A stretch of DNA of 64,000 bases from JADJPO01 sp963828555 (GCA_963828555.1 CAWHEL010000005.1:930001-994000); one strand, 5' to 3'. Positions 1 to 8,500 are shown, numbered from the stretch's first letter. Notes: generated by a model from the sequence alone, not told the origin. Numbers and translations: made by a program.

Positions 1-295
1 CGACCGAGATCAGGTCACCCGCACCGATCACCCGGGATCCGGGGATCCCGTGCACCACCTCGTCGTTGACCGAGACGCACAGCGTGGCGGGGAACCCGTG
101 ATACCCGACGAAGGAGGGGGTGGCTCCGGCCGACCGGATCACGTCCTCGGCGACCGCGTCCAGTTCCTTGGTGGAGACGCCAGGACGCAGTTCACGACGC
201 ACCGCGTCGAGGGCGTCGGCCACCACCAGCCCCGCCGTGCGCATCAGGCGGATCTGATCGGTGGTCTTGTACTGGATCCGGTCGCGTCCGAGCAT
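1..295 (-). CDS. map: Methionine aminopeptidase type I (N-terminal part, cut by window edge)
   Basis: Removes the initiator methionine from nascent proteins. Only the first 98 codons are inside the window, starting at the ATG at 295; the rest lies beyond position 1. The visible part has the type I features YHGFPA (substrate-binding His) and NDEVVHGIPG; the metal-binding Asp residues would lie outside the window. It follows adk by 15 bases on the same strand, the standard secY-adk-map order, so it is probably co-transcribed with the spc operon. Confidence 0.93.
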   Translation of the reverse strand, partial: MLGRDRIQYKTTDQIRLMRTAGLVVADALDAVRRELRPGVSTKELDAVAEDVIRSAGATPSFVGYHGFPATLCVSVNDEVVHGIPGSRVIGAGDLISV

Positions 296-310
296 GGGCG
301 GTGAGGCGTC

Positions 311-877
311 TCAGCGGGCGCCGAGAGCGTCCGTCATCCGTGCCGTGACGTCGTCCACCTCGCCCATGCCGTCCACCGGCACCAGTAGGCCGCGGTCGCG
401 ATAGATGCCGACCAGCGGCGCCGTCTCCGCCGCGTAGACCTCCTGGCGGTGCCGGATCACGTCCTCGGTGTCGTCCTCGCGGCCCTCGATCTCGGCACGC
501 TTGAGCAGTCGCTCCACCAGGGCGTCGGTGTCGGCGGTGATCAGGACGACGGCGTCCAGCGGGGTGCCTGCCTGCGTGAGCATGTCGTCCAGCGCCTCGA
601 CCTGCGCCGCGTTGCGGGGGTAGCCGTCGAGCAGGAACCCCGGAGCCACGTCGGGCTGCGCCAGCCGGTCACGCACCATGTCGTTGGTGACCTCGTCCGG
701 CACCAGCTTGCCGGCCCGGGTGTAGCTCTGGGCCAACTCTCCGAGCGCGGTCCCGCCCGCGATGTTCGTGCGGAAGATGTCTCCGGTGGAGATGGCGGGG
801 ACACCGAGCCGGGCCGCCAGGCGGACCGCCTGGGTGCCCTTGCCTGCGCCGGGGGGACCGAGCAGGACAAGTCTCAT
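311..877 (-). CDS. adk: Adenylate kinase, short form
   Basis: Converts ATP and AMP to two ADP in the cytoplasm. The P-loop GPPGAGKGT is at residues 7-15 and DGYPR, lining the nucleotide site, at 84-88. At 188 residues it is the short form: the LID region is reduced to a few residues around 127-137 and has no zinc cysteines, as in other actinobacterial enzymes. The start ATG overlaps the secY stop as ATGA (874-877), so the two genes are translationally coupled. Confidence 0.97.
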   Translation of the reverse strand: MRLVLLGPPGAGKGTQAVRLAARLGVPAISTGDIFRTNIAGGTALGELAQSYTRAGKLVPDEVTNDMVRDRLAQPDVAPGFLLDGYPRNAAQVEALDDMLTQAGTPLDAVVLITADTDALVERLLKRAEIEGREDDTEDVIRHRQEVYAAETAPLVGIYRDRGLLVPVDGMGEVDDVTARMTDALGAR

Positions 878-2208
878 CGCAAGAACCCTTCGTAGTGCCG
901 CTGCTGCAGCTGGGACTCGATCTGCTTCACAGTCTCCAGCCCCACCCCCACCACGATCAGGATCGACGTGCCACCGAACGGGAATGACGCTTGATTGGCC
1001 TTGATGAGTGCAAAGGCGATCAGAGGTATCAGGGAGATGATCGCAAGATAGAGCGAACCGGGCAAGGTGATCCGGCTGATGACATACGCGAGGTACTCGG
1101 CCGTCGGACGACCCGCGCGGATGCCGGGGATGAACCCGCCGTACTTCTTCATGTTCTCGGCCACCTCGTCCGGGTTGAACGTGATCGCCACATAGAAGTA
1201 GGTGAAGAAGATGATCAGCGCGGTGTACAGCAGCATGTAGAGCCAGTGGTCACCGTTCTGCAGGTAGCGCCGGATGAACGTGACCCAGCCGGCGGTGCTG
1301 TCCTGCTGGAACCCCGACAGCAGGCTCGGCAGGTAGAGCAGTGACGAGGCGAAGATGACCGGGATGACCCCGGCCATGTTGACCTTGATCGGGATGTAGG
1401 TGCTGGTGCCCCCGTACATCCGGCGGCCGATCATGCGTTTGGCGTACTGCACCGGCACCCGGCGCTGGGACTGCTCGACGAACACGACGAGCGCCATCAC
1501 CACGATGCCGATGACGATCACCAGGGCGAGGGTGTCCCAGCCATGCCCGCTGGCGTCGTTCTGCTGCTTGATCCCCCACAGCGACCCGGGGAACTGGGCC
1601 GCGATCGAGGTGAAGATCAGCAGGGACATGCCGTTGCCGACGCCGCGCTCGGTGACCAGCTCGCCCAGCCACATGATCAGCCCGGTGCCGGCGGTGAGCG
1701 TGATCACCATCAGCAGGATCGACCAGATGTCCTCGCGCGGAACGATGTCCGCGGTACAGCCGTCCCCGAACACCCGGTTGGCCCGCGCCATCGCCACCAG
1801 GGTGGTCGACTGCAGGATGGCCAGCCCGATGGTCAGGTACCGCGTGTACTGGGTGAGCTTCGCCGTCCCGCTCTGACCCTCGTCCTTGAGCGTCTCGAAC
1901 CGCGGGATGACCACGGTCAGCAGCTGGATGATGATGCTCGCCGTGATGTACGGCATGATCCCCAGCGCGAAGATCGACAGCTGCAGCAGGGCGCCACCGC
2001 TGAACAGGTTCGCCATCCCCAGCGTGGCGGCCAGGCCGCCCTGGCTGCTGTTCTCCACCTGGCTGATGCAGGTTCGCACCGCCGTGTAGCTGATCCCCGG
2101 CGTCGGGATGAACGACCCCAAACGGAACAACGCCATGATCGTCAACGTGAACAGCAGCTTGCGCCGCAGGTCAGGGGTGCGGAACGCGCGGGCGAATGCG
2201 GTGAGCAC
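874..2208 (-). CDS. secY: Preprotein translocase subunit SecY
   Basis: Central pore of the Sec translocon in the cytoplasmic membrane; partners are SecE (encoded here at 28656-28892) and SecG. 444 residues with about ten hydrophobic segments. The N-terminus (FRTPDLRRKLLFTL, then GSFIPTPG) and the C-terminal half (FNPDEVAENMKKYGGFIPGIR) are typical. GTG start with a strong AGGAGG-type ribosome site. It closes the spc operon after rplO and overlaps adk by four bases. Confidence 0.98.
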   Translation of the reverse strand: MLTAFARAFRTPDLRRKLLFTLTIMALFRLGSFIPTPGISYTAVRTCISQVENSSQGGLAATLGMANLFSGGALLQLSIFALGIMPYITASIIIQLLTVVIPRFETLKDEGQSGTAKLTQYTRYLTIGLAILQSTTLVAMARANRVFGDGCTADIVPREDIWSILLMVITLTAGTGLIMWLGELVTERGVGNGMSLLIFTSIAAQFPGSLWGIKQQNDASGHGWDTLALVIVIGIVVMALVVFVEQSQRRVPVQYAKRMIGRRMYGGTSTYIPIKVNMAGVIPVIFASSLLYLPSLLSGFQQDSTAGWVTFIRRYLQNGDHWLYMLLYTALIIFFTYFYVAITFNPDEVAENMKKYGGFIPGIRAGRPTAEYLAYVISRITLPGSLYLAIISLIPLIAFALIKANQASFPFGGTSILIVVGVGLETVKQIESQLQQRHYEGFLR

Positions 2209-2248
2209 GGTGCCTCCTGATCACTCCTCGGTGCGGGACCACCCGACC

Positions 2249-2704
2249 TCAGTCGGTCGAGGCAGTCCCGCCGGCGGCGGTGATCTTGTCTCGGGCGCTG
2301 GTCGAGAAAGCGTCCACGCTGACCTGCAACGCAACACTCACCTCGCCGGTTCCCAGAACCTTCACCGGGTGCCCGGCGCGGACGGCGCCCTTGGCCACCA
2401 GGTCGTCCACCGTCACCTGGCCACCGTCCGGGTACAGCGACGACAGCCGCTCCAGGTTGACCACCTGGTACGTGACCCGGAACGGGTTGGTGAACCCGCG
2501 CAGCTTGGGCAGCCGCATGTGCATCGGCATCTGACCACCCTCGAAGGCGGCCGACACCTGGTAGCGGGCCTTGGTGCCCTTGGTACCGCGACCGGCGGTC
2601 TTGCCCTTGCTGGCCTCACCACGACCGACCCGGGTCTTCGCGGTACGCGACCCCGGGGCCGGACGCAGGTGGTGCACCCGCAGCGGCTTCTCCTGCTCGG
2701 ACAT
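2249..2704 (-). CDS. rplO: 50S ribosomal protein L15
   Basis: Large-subunit protein, late assembly. 151 residues; the basic Gly-rich N-terminal segment (RVGRGEASKGKTAGRGTKG) that threads into 23S rRNA and a globular C-terminal half are both present. ATG start at 2704, two bases after the rpmD stop; secY follows 40 bases later. Confidence 0.97.
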   Translation of the reverse strand: MSEQEKPLRVHHLRPAPGSRTAKTRVGRGEASKGKTAGRGTKGTKARYQVSAAFEGGQMPMHMRLPKLRGFTNPFRVTYQVVNLERLSSLYPDGGQVTVDDLVAKGAVRAGHPVKVLGTGEVSVALQVSVDAFSTSARDKITAAGGTASTD

Positions 2705-2706
2705 CG

Positions 2707-2889
2707 TCAGTCAACCTCCTCGACGGTCACCAAGTGGCGAACCGCCTTGACCATCCCACGAATCTCGGGACGGTCTTCCTTCACGACCACGTGGCCGATC
2801 CGCTTCAGCCCCAGCGAGCGCAACGTCTCGCGGTGTGCGGCCAGACCACCGATCTTCGACTTGACCTGAGTCACCTTGAGCTTGGCCAT
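2707..2889 (-). CDS. rpmD: 50S ribosomal protein L30
   Basis: Small large-subunit protein of 60 residues, the normal bacterial size, with the typical segment QVKSKIGGLAAHRETLRSLG. Its ATG (2889-2887) shares one base with the rpsE stop in a TGATG junction, which implies re-initiation by the same ribosomes. Confidence 0.95.
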   Translation of the reverse strand: MAKLKVTQVKSKIGGLAAHRETLRSLGLKRIGHVVVKEDRPEIRGMVKAVRHLVTVEEVD

Positions 2890-3536
2890 CAGGCACCCGC
2901 CCCGGCGGCACGGGCGCGCAGCAGCGCAGCAGGTGCGACGTCCTCGATCGGCAGACCCCGGCGCGCAGCCACGGCCTCGGGCCGTTCCAGGCCCTTCAGC
3001 GCCGCCACCGTGGCGTGCACGATGTTGATCGCGTTCGAGGAGCCGAGCGACTTGCTCAGCACGTCGTGGATCCCGGCGCAGTCCAGGACGGCGCGCACCG
3101 GGCCACCGGCGATGACACCGGTACCGGGCGAGGCCGGCTTCAGCAGCACGACTCCGGCGGCCGCCTCACCCTGGATCGGGTGCGGGATCGTGCCCTGGAT
3201 GCGAGGCACCTTGAAGAAGTGCTTCTTGGCCTCCTCGACACCCTTGGCGATCGCCGCGGGCACCTCCTTGGCCTTGCCGTAGCCGACACCCACGGTGCCG
3301 TCGCCGTCGCCCACCACGACCAGGGCCGTGAAGGAGAACCTCCGACCGCCCTTGACCACCTTGGCCACGCGGTTGATCGCCACGACGCGCTCGACGAACG
3401 CGGTCTTCTCGGCGCCGCCGTCACGGTCGCGCCGGTTGTCCCGGTCGCGCCCGCCGCGCCGTCCCGAGTTCTCGCCCGTGCCACCGGCACCGGCTCCGGT
3501 TCCGGCTCCGGCGCCGCGGCGCTGGGGTCCCGCCAT
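2889..3536 (-). CDS. rpsE: 30S ribosomal protein S5 with Gly/Arg-rich N-terminal extension
   Basis: Small-subunit protein near the decoding site, involved in accuracy and helicase activity at the mRNA entry. 215 residues. The S5 double-stranded-RNA-binding domain starts near residue 48 (FVERVVAINRVAKVVKGGRR) and the C-terminal domain follows. The first 45 or so residues are an Ala/Gly/Arg/Asp-rich extension absent from E. coli S5 but common in actinobacteria. TGATG overlap with rpmD. Confidence 0.97.
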   Translation of the reverse strand: MAGPQRRGAGAGTGAGAGGTGENSGRRGGRDRDNRRDRDGGAEKTAFVERVVAINRVAKVVKGGRRFSFTALVVVGDGDGTVGVGYGKAKEVPAAIAKGVEEAKKHFFKVPRIQGTIPHPIQGEAAAGVVLLKPASPGTGVIAGGPVRAVLDCAGIHDVLSKSLGSSNAINIVHATVAALKGLERPEAVAARRGLPIEDVAPAALLRARAAGAGA

Positions 3537-3570
3537 CAGAGGTTCCTTCCCTCTCGCTTCGTCTCACTCA

Positions 3571-3960
3571 TCACAAGGCCAGCCCGCCGTCGCGCGCACC
3601 GTCGGCCACTGCGGCCACCCGGCCGTGGTAGGCGTTGCCCCCGCGGTCGAAGACCACGGCAGCCACGCCGGCCTGCTTCGCGCGCTCGGCCACCAGCTCG
3701 CCGATCCGCTTCGCCTTGGCCGTCTTGTCGCCGTCCATACCGCGCAGCCCGGCCTCGAGCGTCGACGCCGAGGCGAGCGTGCGCCCGATCCCGTCGTCGA
3801 CGATCTGGGCGACCATGTGCCGGCTGGAGCGGGTGACCACCAGGCGCGGCCGCTCGGCAGTGCCGAAGACGTGCTTGCGCACGCGCTGATGGCGCCGCTT
3901 GCGCGCCGCGTCGGAACCCTTGCCTGCCCCGCCCCCGCTGCGCTTGATGCCGATCGCCAT
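3571..3960 (-). CDS. rplR: 50S ribosomal protein L18
   Basis: Binds 5S rRNA with L5 in the central protuberance. 129 residues from the ATG at 3960, with a basic N-terminus and the core RPRLVVTRSSRHMVAQIVDD. A GTG directly before the ATG (3963) is an alternative start; the ATG was preferred because it makes the TGATG junction with the rplF stop seen elsewhere in this operon. Confidence 0.96.
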   Translation of the reverse strand: MAIGIKRSGGGAGKGSDAARKRRHQRVRKHVFGTAERPRLVVTRSSRHMVAQIVDDGIGRTLASASTLEAGLRGMDGDKTAKAKRIGELVAERAKQAGVAAVVFDRGGNAYHGRVAAVADGARDGGLAL

Positions 3961-4499
3961 CACTTCTTACCTGCCTTTCCGACCTTGCGCCGGATCTGCT
4001 CTCCGGCGTACCGCACGCCCTTGCCCTTGTACGGGTCGGGCTTGCGCAGCTTGCGCAGGTTGGCAGCGACCTCGCCGACCTTCTGCTTGTCGATCCCCGC
4101 GACCGAGAACCGGGTCGGCGCCTCGACCGCGAAGGTCACGCCGTCCGGCGGTTCGACCGTGATCGGGTGGCTGTAGCCGAGGGCGAACTCGAGGTTCGCG
4201 CCCTTGGCCTGCACCCGGTAGCCGGTGCCGACGATCTCCAACTTCTTCTCGTAGCCCTCGGTCACGCCGACCACCATGTTGGAGATCAGCGTGCGGGTCA
4301 GGCCGTGCAGCGCGCGCGACGTGCGCTCGTCGTTCGGGCGGACGACGCGCAGCGTGGCGTCCTCGCGCTCGACCGTGATCGGCGCGGCGACGGCGTGCGA
4401 CAGCGTCCCCTTGGGGCCCTTGACCGTGACGGCTGGGCCGTCGATGGTCACGTCGACCCCACTGGGCACGGTGATGGGCAGCTTGCCGATGCGGGACAT
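3960..4499 (-). CDS. rplF: 50S ribosomal protein L6
   Basis: Large-subunit protein near the factor-binding site. 179 residues with two repeated alpha/beta domains; N-terminal MSRIGKLPITVPSGV and the C-terminal DPYKGKGVRYAGE signature are intact. It follows rpsH by 15 bases and overlaps rplR by one base. Confidence 0.97.
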   Translation of the reverse strand: MSRIGKLPITVPSGVDVTIDGPAVTVKGPKGTLSHAVAAPITVEREDATLRVVRPNDERTSRALHGLTRTLISNMVVGVTEGYEKKLEIVGTGYRVQAKGANLEFALGYSHPITVEPPDGVTFAVEAPTRFSVAGIDKQKVGEVAANLRKLRKPDPYKGKGVRYAGEQIRRKVGKAGKK

Positions 4500-4514
4500 C
4501 GCTCTCCTCCCCGC

Positions 4515-4913
4515 CTACCAGACGTAGGCGAGGACTTCCCCACCCACGCCCTTCTTGTTGGCCTGCTTGTCCGTCAGCAGCCCGGACGACGTGGACAGGA
4601 TGGCGACACCCAGTCCACCGAGCACGCGCGGCAGGTTGGTCGACTTCGCGTAGACCCGCAGACCGGGCTTGCTGATCCGCCGGATGCCGGCGATCGAGCG
4701 CTCACGGTTGGGGCCGTACTTGAGGGTGATCGTCAGCGACTTGCCCACCTCGGCGTCGGCCACCGCCCAGGAGGCGATGTAGCCCTCCTGCTGCAGGATC
4801 TCGGCGATGTGCGACTTGAGCTTGCTGTACGGCATCACGACGGCGTCGTGATAGGCCGAGTTGGCGTTGCGCAGACGCGTGAGCATGTCTGCGATCGGGT
4901 CGGTCATCGTCAT
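4515..4913 (-). CDS. rpsH: 30S ribosomal protein S8
   Basis: Primary 16S rRNA binder and, in well-studied bacteria, the translational repressor of the spc operon. 132 residues; starts MTMTDPIADMLTRLRNAN and has the C-terminal STSSGLLTDKQA-type region. The ATG at 4913 has a GGAG site seven bases upstream, and both that site and an ATGA overlap lie inside the unusual small reading frame at 4910-5125, so rpsH translation is coupled to that frame. Confidence 0.97.
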   Translation of the reverse strand: MTMTDPIADMLTRLRNANSAYHDAVVMPYSKLKSHIAEILQQEGYIASWAVADAEVGKSLTITLKYGPNRERSIAGIRRISKPGLRVYAKSTNLPRVLGGLGVAILSTSSGLLTDKQANKKGVGGEVLAYVW

Positions 4914-5125
4914 CGGGCTTCTCCGCCCTTCCTCGCCGTGGTTTCGCCGTCCGGTGTCGAACCGGCGACCTGCGACGTAGTGCTGTCGGTCAGAACCGCG
5001 CGGACCGCGCTGTCCAGGGTCTCGGCGTCGAGGTCGACGTCGAAGGCAGGCATCGTGTAGCGCAGCGTCATCCGCCCGGTGTTCGGGTACATGCTGCGCA
5101 GCGGGACCATCTCCAGGGTGGCCAT
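4910..5125 (-). CDS. Uncharacterised 71-residue protein inside the spc operon
   Basis: No family recognised. The frame lies between rpsN and rpsH, which normally adjoin. It starts at an ATG five bases after the rpsN stop, with GGTGA overlapping that stop as a ribosome site, and ends in an ATGA overlap with rpsH. About 62 of 71 codons end in G or C, as in its neighbours, so it looks truly coding. The product starts MATLEMVPLRSMYPNTG, has a mildly acidic middle (FDVDLDAETLDSAVRAVL) and a Ser/Thr/Gly-rich charged tail. No signal peptide, membrane segment or cysteine is visible. It could be a lineage-specific ribosome-associated or regulatory peptide, or a coupling frame with no protein function. 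Confidence 0.6.
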   Translation of the reverse strand: MATLEMVPLRSMYPNTGRMTLRYTMPAFDVDLDAETLDSAVRAVLTDSTTSQVAGSTPDGETTARKGGEAR

Positions 5126-5130
5126 CGCGG

Positions 5131-5316
5131 TCACCAGCTGCTCTTGGTCAGGCCCGGCAGCTCGCCGCGGTGGGCCATCTCGCGCAGGCAGATCCGGCAC
5201 AGGCCGAACTTGCGGTAGACCGAGTGCGGACGGCCGCAGCGCTGGCAGCGGGTGTAGCCGCGGACGGCGAACTTGGGCTTGCGGTTGGCCTTGTTGATCA
5301 GCGCGGTCTTCGCCAC
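5131..5316 (-). CDS. rpsN: 30S ribosomal protein S14 type Z (zinc-binding)
   Basis: Small-subunit head protein. 61 residues, the short zinc form, with Cys24-x2-Cys27 and Cys40-x2-Cys43. GTG start one base after the rplE stop. Actinobacteria often also carry a zinc-free S14 paralogue used in zinc starvation; none is in this window. Confidence 0.97.
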   Translation of the reverse strand: MAKTALINKANRKPKFAVRGYTRCQRCGRPHSVYRKFGLCRICLREMAHRGELPGLTKSSW

Positions 5317-5317
5317 G

Positions 5318-5887
5318 TCAGTTCTCCTTGAAGGGGAAGCCGAGGTGGCGCAGCAGCGCCCGGCCCTCGTCGTCGGTGGTGGCGGTGGTCACCACGGTGA
5401 TGTCCATGCCGCGGACCCGGTCGATCCGGTCCTGGTCGATCTCGTGGAACATCGACTGCTCGGTGAGACCGAAGGTGTAGTTGCCGCGCCCGTCGAACTG
5501 ACGCGGGGACAGACCACGGAAGTCACGGATCCGGGGCAGCGCCACCGACAGCAGGCGGTCGGCGAACTCCCACATCCGCGCGCCGCGCAGGGTGACGTGC
5601 GCCCCGATCGGCATGCCCTCGCGCAGCTTGAACTGTGCGATCGACTTGCGGGCCTTGGTGACCTGCGGCTTCTGCCCGGTGATCGCGGCCAGGTCGCGGA
5701 TGGCGCCCTCGATCAGCTTGGAGTCCTTCGCGGCATCGCCGACGCCCATGTTGACCACGATCTTGACCAGACCGGGCACCTGCATGACGTTGGCGTAGCT
5801 GAACTCCTTGTGCAGCGCCGGCGCGATCTCCGCGCGGTAGCGCAGCTGCAGCCGCGGAGCGGTCTTGGTGAGTGTGGAGGTAGTCAT
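5318..5887 (-). CDS. rplE: 50S ribosomal protein L5
   Basis: 5S rRNA binder in the central protuberance. 189 residues including the segments VVNMGVGDAAKDSKLIEGA and RMWEFADRLLSVALPRIRDFRG. ATG start at 5887, two bases after rplX. Confidence 0.97.
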   Translation of the reverse strand: MTTSTLTKTAPRLQLRYRAEIAPALHKEFSYANVMQVPGLVKIVVNMGVGDAAKDSKLIEGAIRDLAAITGQKPQVTKARKSIAQFKLREGMPIGAHVTLRGARMWEFADRLLSVALPRIRDFRGLSPRQFDGRGNYTFGLTEQSMFHEIDQDRIDRVRGMDITVVTTATTDDEGRALLRHLGFPFKEN

Positions 5888-5889
5888 GC

Positions 5890-6243
5890 TCAGATGTCCT
5901 TACCCGAACGCTTCGCGACCCGGATCCGCACGGTCTTGCTCCGGCCGTCCCGCTCGACGGTCTCGGCGCGCATCCCGACCCGGGTCGGCTTCTTGGTCTG
6001 CGGGTCCAGCAGCATCACGTTGCTGATGTGGATCGCCGCCTCCTGGGTGACGATGCCACCGGTACGCGCACCCCGACCGGTGCTGCCGACCTTGGTGTGC
6101 TTCTTGATCCGCTTGATGCCCTCGACCAGCACCCGCTGGGTGTCAGGGTAGACCGCGATCACCTTGCCGGTCTTGCCCTTGTCCTCCGCGGAACCGGCGA
6201 TCACCTGCACGGTGTCGCCCTTCTTGATCCGGATCTTGCCCAT
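5890..6243 (-). CDS. rplX: 50S ribosomal protein L24
   Basis: Early assembly protein near the exit tunnel. 117 residues with an N-terminal KOW motif (IKKGDTVQVIAGSAEDKGK). ATG at 6243, one base after the rplN stop. Confidence 0.96.
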   Translation of the reverse strand: MGKIRIKKGDTVQVIAGSAEDKGKTGKVIAVYPDTQRVLVEGIKRIKKHTKVGSTGRGARTGGIVTQEAAIHISNVMLLDPQTKKPTRVGMRAETVERDGRSKTVRIRVAKRSGKDI

Positions 6244-6244
6244 C

Positions 6245-6613
6245 TCAGAGCACCTCCGGTGCCAGCGAAATGATCTTCATGAACTTCTTGTCCCGCAGCT
6301 CGCGACCCACCGGGCCGAAGATGCGCGTGCCCCGCGGGTCGCCGTCGCTCTTCAGGATCACCGCGGCGTTCTCGTCGAACCGGATGTAGGACCCGTCCGG
6401 ACGGCGACGCTCCTTGGTGGTGCGCACGATGACTGCCTTGACGACGTCGCCCTTCTTCACGTTCCCACCCGGGATCGCGTCCTTGACCGTCGCCACGATG
6501 GTGTCGCCGATACCGGCGTAACGGCGACCGGAGCCGCCGAGCACCCGGATGCACAAGATCTCCTTGGCACCGGTGTTGTCGGCGACCCGAAGTCGCGACT
6601 CCTGCTGGATCAC
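6245..6613 (-). CDS. rplN: 50S ribosomal protein L14
   Basis: Subunit-interface protein contacting 16S helix 44. The length is the canonical 122 residues; starts MIQQESRLRVADNTGAKE. GTG start preceded by AAGGAG seven bases upstream. A 68-base gap separates it from rpsQ. Confidence 0.97.
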   Translation of the reverse strand: MIQQESRLRVADNTGAKEILCIRVLGGSGRRYAGIGDTIVATVKDAIPGGNVKKGDVVKAVIVRTTKERRRPDGSYIRFDENAAVILKSDGDPRGTRIFGPVGRELRDKKFMKIISLAPEVL

Positions 6614-6681
6614 TTCAGAACTCCTTCGTCACGCTGGTTCTCACTGGGAGCCTTGCGGAACTCGATGGCTGGACGGCGAAA

Positions 6682-6999
6682 CTACTTCGCCTTCTCGACG
6701 ATGTCCTTCAGCCGCCAGCGCTTGGTCGCCGACAGCGGGCGGGTCTCCACGATCAGCACCAGGTCGCCCACGCCGGCACGGTTCTCCTCGTCGTGCGCCT
6801 TCACCTTGCTGGTGCGGCGCAGGACCTTGCCGTACAGCGGGTGCTTGACCCGGTCCTCGACCGCGACAACCACGGTCTTGTCCATCTTGTCGCTCACCAC
6901 GTACCCACGGCGGGTCTTGCGGTACCCGCGGGTGCCGGTGCTCTCTTCGTTCTCGGTGTCGCTCACGGCTGCCTTCTCGCTCGCTGTGTCGCCGGCCAT
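6682..6999 (-). CDS. rpsQ: 30S ribosomal protein S17
   Basis: Primary 16S rRNA binder. 105 residues from the ATG at 6999; an OB-fold core (RGYVVSDKMDKTVVVAVE, then VKHPLYGKVLRR) follows a roughly 27-residue acidic N-terminal extension rich in Glu, Ser and Thr. Longer upstream starts would run back into rpmC. The chosen ATG shares one base with the rpmC stop (TGATG). Confidence 0.95.
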   Translation of the reverse strand: MAGDTASEKAAVSDTENEESTGTRGYRKTRRGYVVSDKMDKTVVVAVEDRVKHPLYGKVLRRTSKVKAHDEENRAGVGDLVLIVETRPLSATKRWRLKDIVEKAK

Positions 7000-7229
7000 C
7001 ACTGCGGCCCGGTGGTGATGCCGAGCTCGCGCTCGCGCATGATCGTGTAGATCCGGGCAATGTCGCGCCGGACCGCGCGCAGCCGTCCGTGGCTCTCCAG
7101 CTGGCCGGTGGCCGACTGGAACCGGAGGTTGAACAGCTCCTCCTTGGCCTTGCGCAGCTCCTCGACCAGACGTTCGTCGTCGAAACCGCGCAGGTTGGCC
7201 ACGGCCAGGTCCTTCGAACCGACCGACAT
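6999..7229 (-). CDS. rpmC: 50S ribosomal protein L29
   Basis: Exit-tunnel protein and part of the docking site for trigger factor and SRP. 76 residues of two helices (DDERLVEELRKAKEELFNLR, then RLRAVRRDIARIYTIMRER). A GTG at 7232 directly precedes the ATG at 7229; the ATG makes the TGATG junction with rplP. Confidence 0.95.
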   Translation of the reverse strand: MSVGSKDLAVANLRGFDDERLVEELRKAKEELFNLRFQSATGQLESHGRLRAVRRDIARIYTIMRERELGITTGPQ

Positions 7230-7648
7230 CACACGTCACCACCCTCGCGCCGGACGATCCGGCACTTCATCGGCAGCTTGTGGATGGCGCGGGTCAGCGC
7301 CTCACGAGCGACCTTCTCGTTGGGGAACGACAGCTCGAACATGACCCGACCGGGCTTGATGTTCGCGATCCACCACTCCGGCGAACCCTTGCCGGAACCC
7401 ATCCGGGTCTCGGCCGGCTTCTTGGTCAGCGGGCGGTCCGGGTAGATGTTGATCCAGACCTTGCCGCCACGCTTGATGTGGCGCGTCATCGCGATACGAG
7501 CGGCCTCGATCTGCCGGTTCGTCACATAGGCGGGCTCGAGCGCCTGCACGCCCCACTCCCCGAACGTCACCGCGGTACCGCCCTTGGCGGCGCCGGAACG
7601 ACCGGGGTGGTGCTGCTTGCGGTGCTTGACCCGACGAGGGATGAGCAT
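7229..7648 (-). CDS. rplP: 50S ribosomal protein L16
   Basis: Contacts A-site tRNA in the large subunit. 139 residues, close to the usual 137; starts MLIPRRVKHRKQHHPGRSG. The conserved basic loop and the GKGSPEWWIANIKPGR segment are intact. Three bases separate it from rpsC. Confidence 0.97.
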   Translation of the reverse strand: MLIPRRVKHRKQHHPGRSGAAKGGTAVTFGEWGVQALEPAYVTNRQIEAARIAMTRHIKRGGKVWINIYPDRPLTKKPAETRMGSGKGSPEWWIANIKPGRVMFELSFPNEKVAREALTRAIHKLPMKCRIVRREGGDV

Positions 7649-7651
7649 GGC

Positions 7652-8500
7652 TCAGGCCTCCGTTTCCTGTGCCGGGGCCTCGGTCGCCACAGCAACGGCA
7701 GCGGTCTCGGCGGCAGCAGGCGCGTCGGCGGGGGCCGCGGCGGGTGCCTCACGACGACGCGGCGGACGCTGAGCGCGCCCACCCGGGCCGTCGCCACGCC
7801 CGCCCGGGCCCTCACGACGAGGGGCGCGCGGGGCGGTGACCTGCTCGCGAGCGAGCTCGCGCTGGGTCAGGTCGCCCTTGTAGATCCAGACCTTGACGCC
7901 GATCCGGCCGAACGTCGTCCGGGCCTCGTAGAAGCCGTAGTCGATGTTCGCCCGCAGCGTGTGCAGCGGCACCCGGCCCTCGCGGTAGAACTCCGAGCGG
8001 CTCATCTCGGCGCCGCCCAGGCGACCCGAGCACTGCACCCGGATGCCCTTGGCACCGGCGCGCAGCGAGGACTGCATGCCCTTGCGCATGGCCCGCCGGA
8101 ACGACACCCGGCTGGCCAGCTGCTCGGCGATCCCCTGCGCCACGAGCTGAGCGTCGATCTCGGGGTTCTTCACCTCGAGGATGTTCAGCTGCACCTGCTT
8201 GCCGGTGAGCTTCTCCAGCTCGCCGCGGATGCGGTCCGCCTCGGCGCCACGGCGACCGATCACGATGCCCGGCCGCGCCGTGTGGATGTCCACGCGAACC
8301 CGGTCCCGGGTGCGCTCGATCTCGACCTTGCTGATCCCGGCGCGCTCCATGCCCTTGGACATCAGCTTGCGGATCGCGACGTCTTCCTTCACGTAGTCGC
8401 GATAGCGCTGACCGGCCTTGGTGCTGTCGGCGAACCACCGGCTCTTGTGCTCGGTGGTGATGCCGAGCCGGAACCCGTGCGGGTTGACCTTCTGGCCCAC
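7652..8500 (-). CDS. rpsC: 30S ribosomal protein S3 with Pro/Ala/Arg-rich tail
   Basis: Forms the mRNA entry channel. 282 residues, about 50 more than E. coli S3: KH domain (ARPGIVIGRRGAEADRIR) and C-terminal S3 domain run to about residue 214, followed by a disordered tail of Arg/Gly/Pro then Ala/Glu. GTG start overlaps the rplV stop by one base (TAGTG). Confidence 0.97.
   Translation of the reverse strand: MGQKVNPHGFRLGITTEHKSRWFADSTKAGQRYRDYVKEDVAIRKLMSKGMERAGISKVEIERTRDRVRVDIHTARPGIVIGRRGAEADRIRGELEKLTGKQVQLNILEVKNPEIDAQLVAQGIAEQLASRVSFRRAMRKGMQSSLRAGAKGIRVQCSGRLGGAEMSRSEFYREGRVPLHTLRANIDYGFYEARTTFGRIGVKVWIYKGDLTQRELAREQVTAPRAPRREGPGGRGDGPGGRAQRPPRRREAPAAAPADAPAAAETAAVAVATEAPAQETEA

Noticed and set aside
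5126..5200. Longer form of the spc small frame starting at 5200
   Set aside because: Its first 25 codons would lie inside rpsN in another frame; the ATG at 5125 has the ribosome site and correct spacing.
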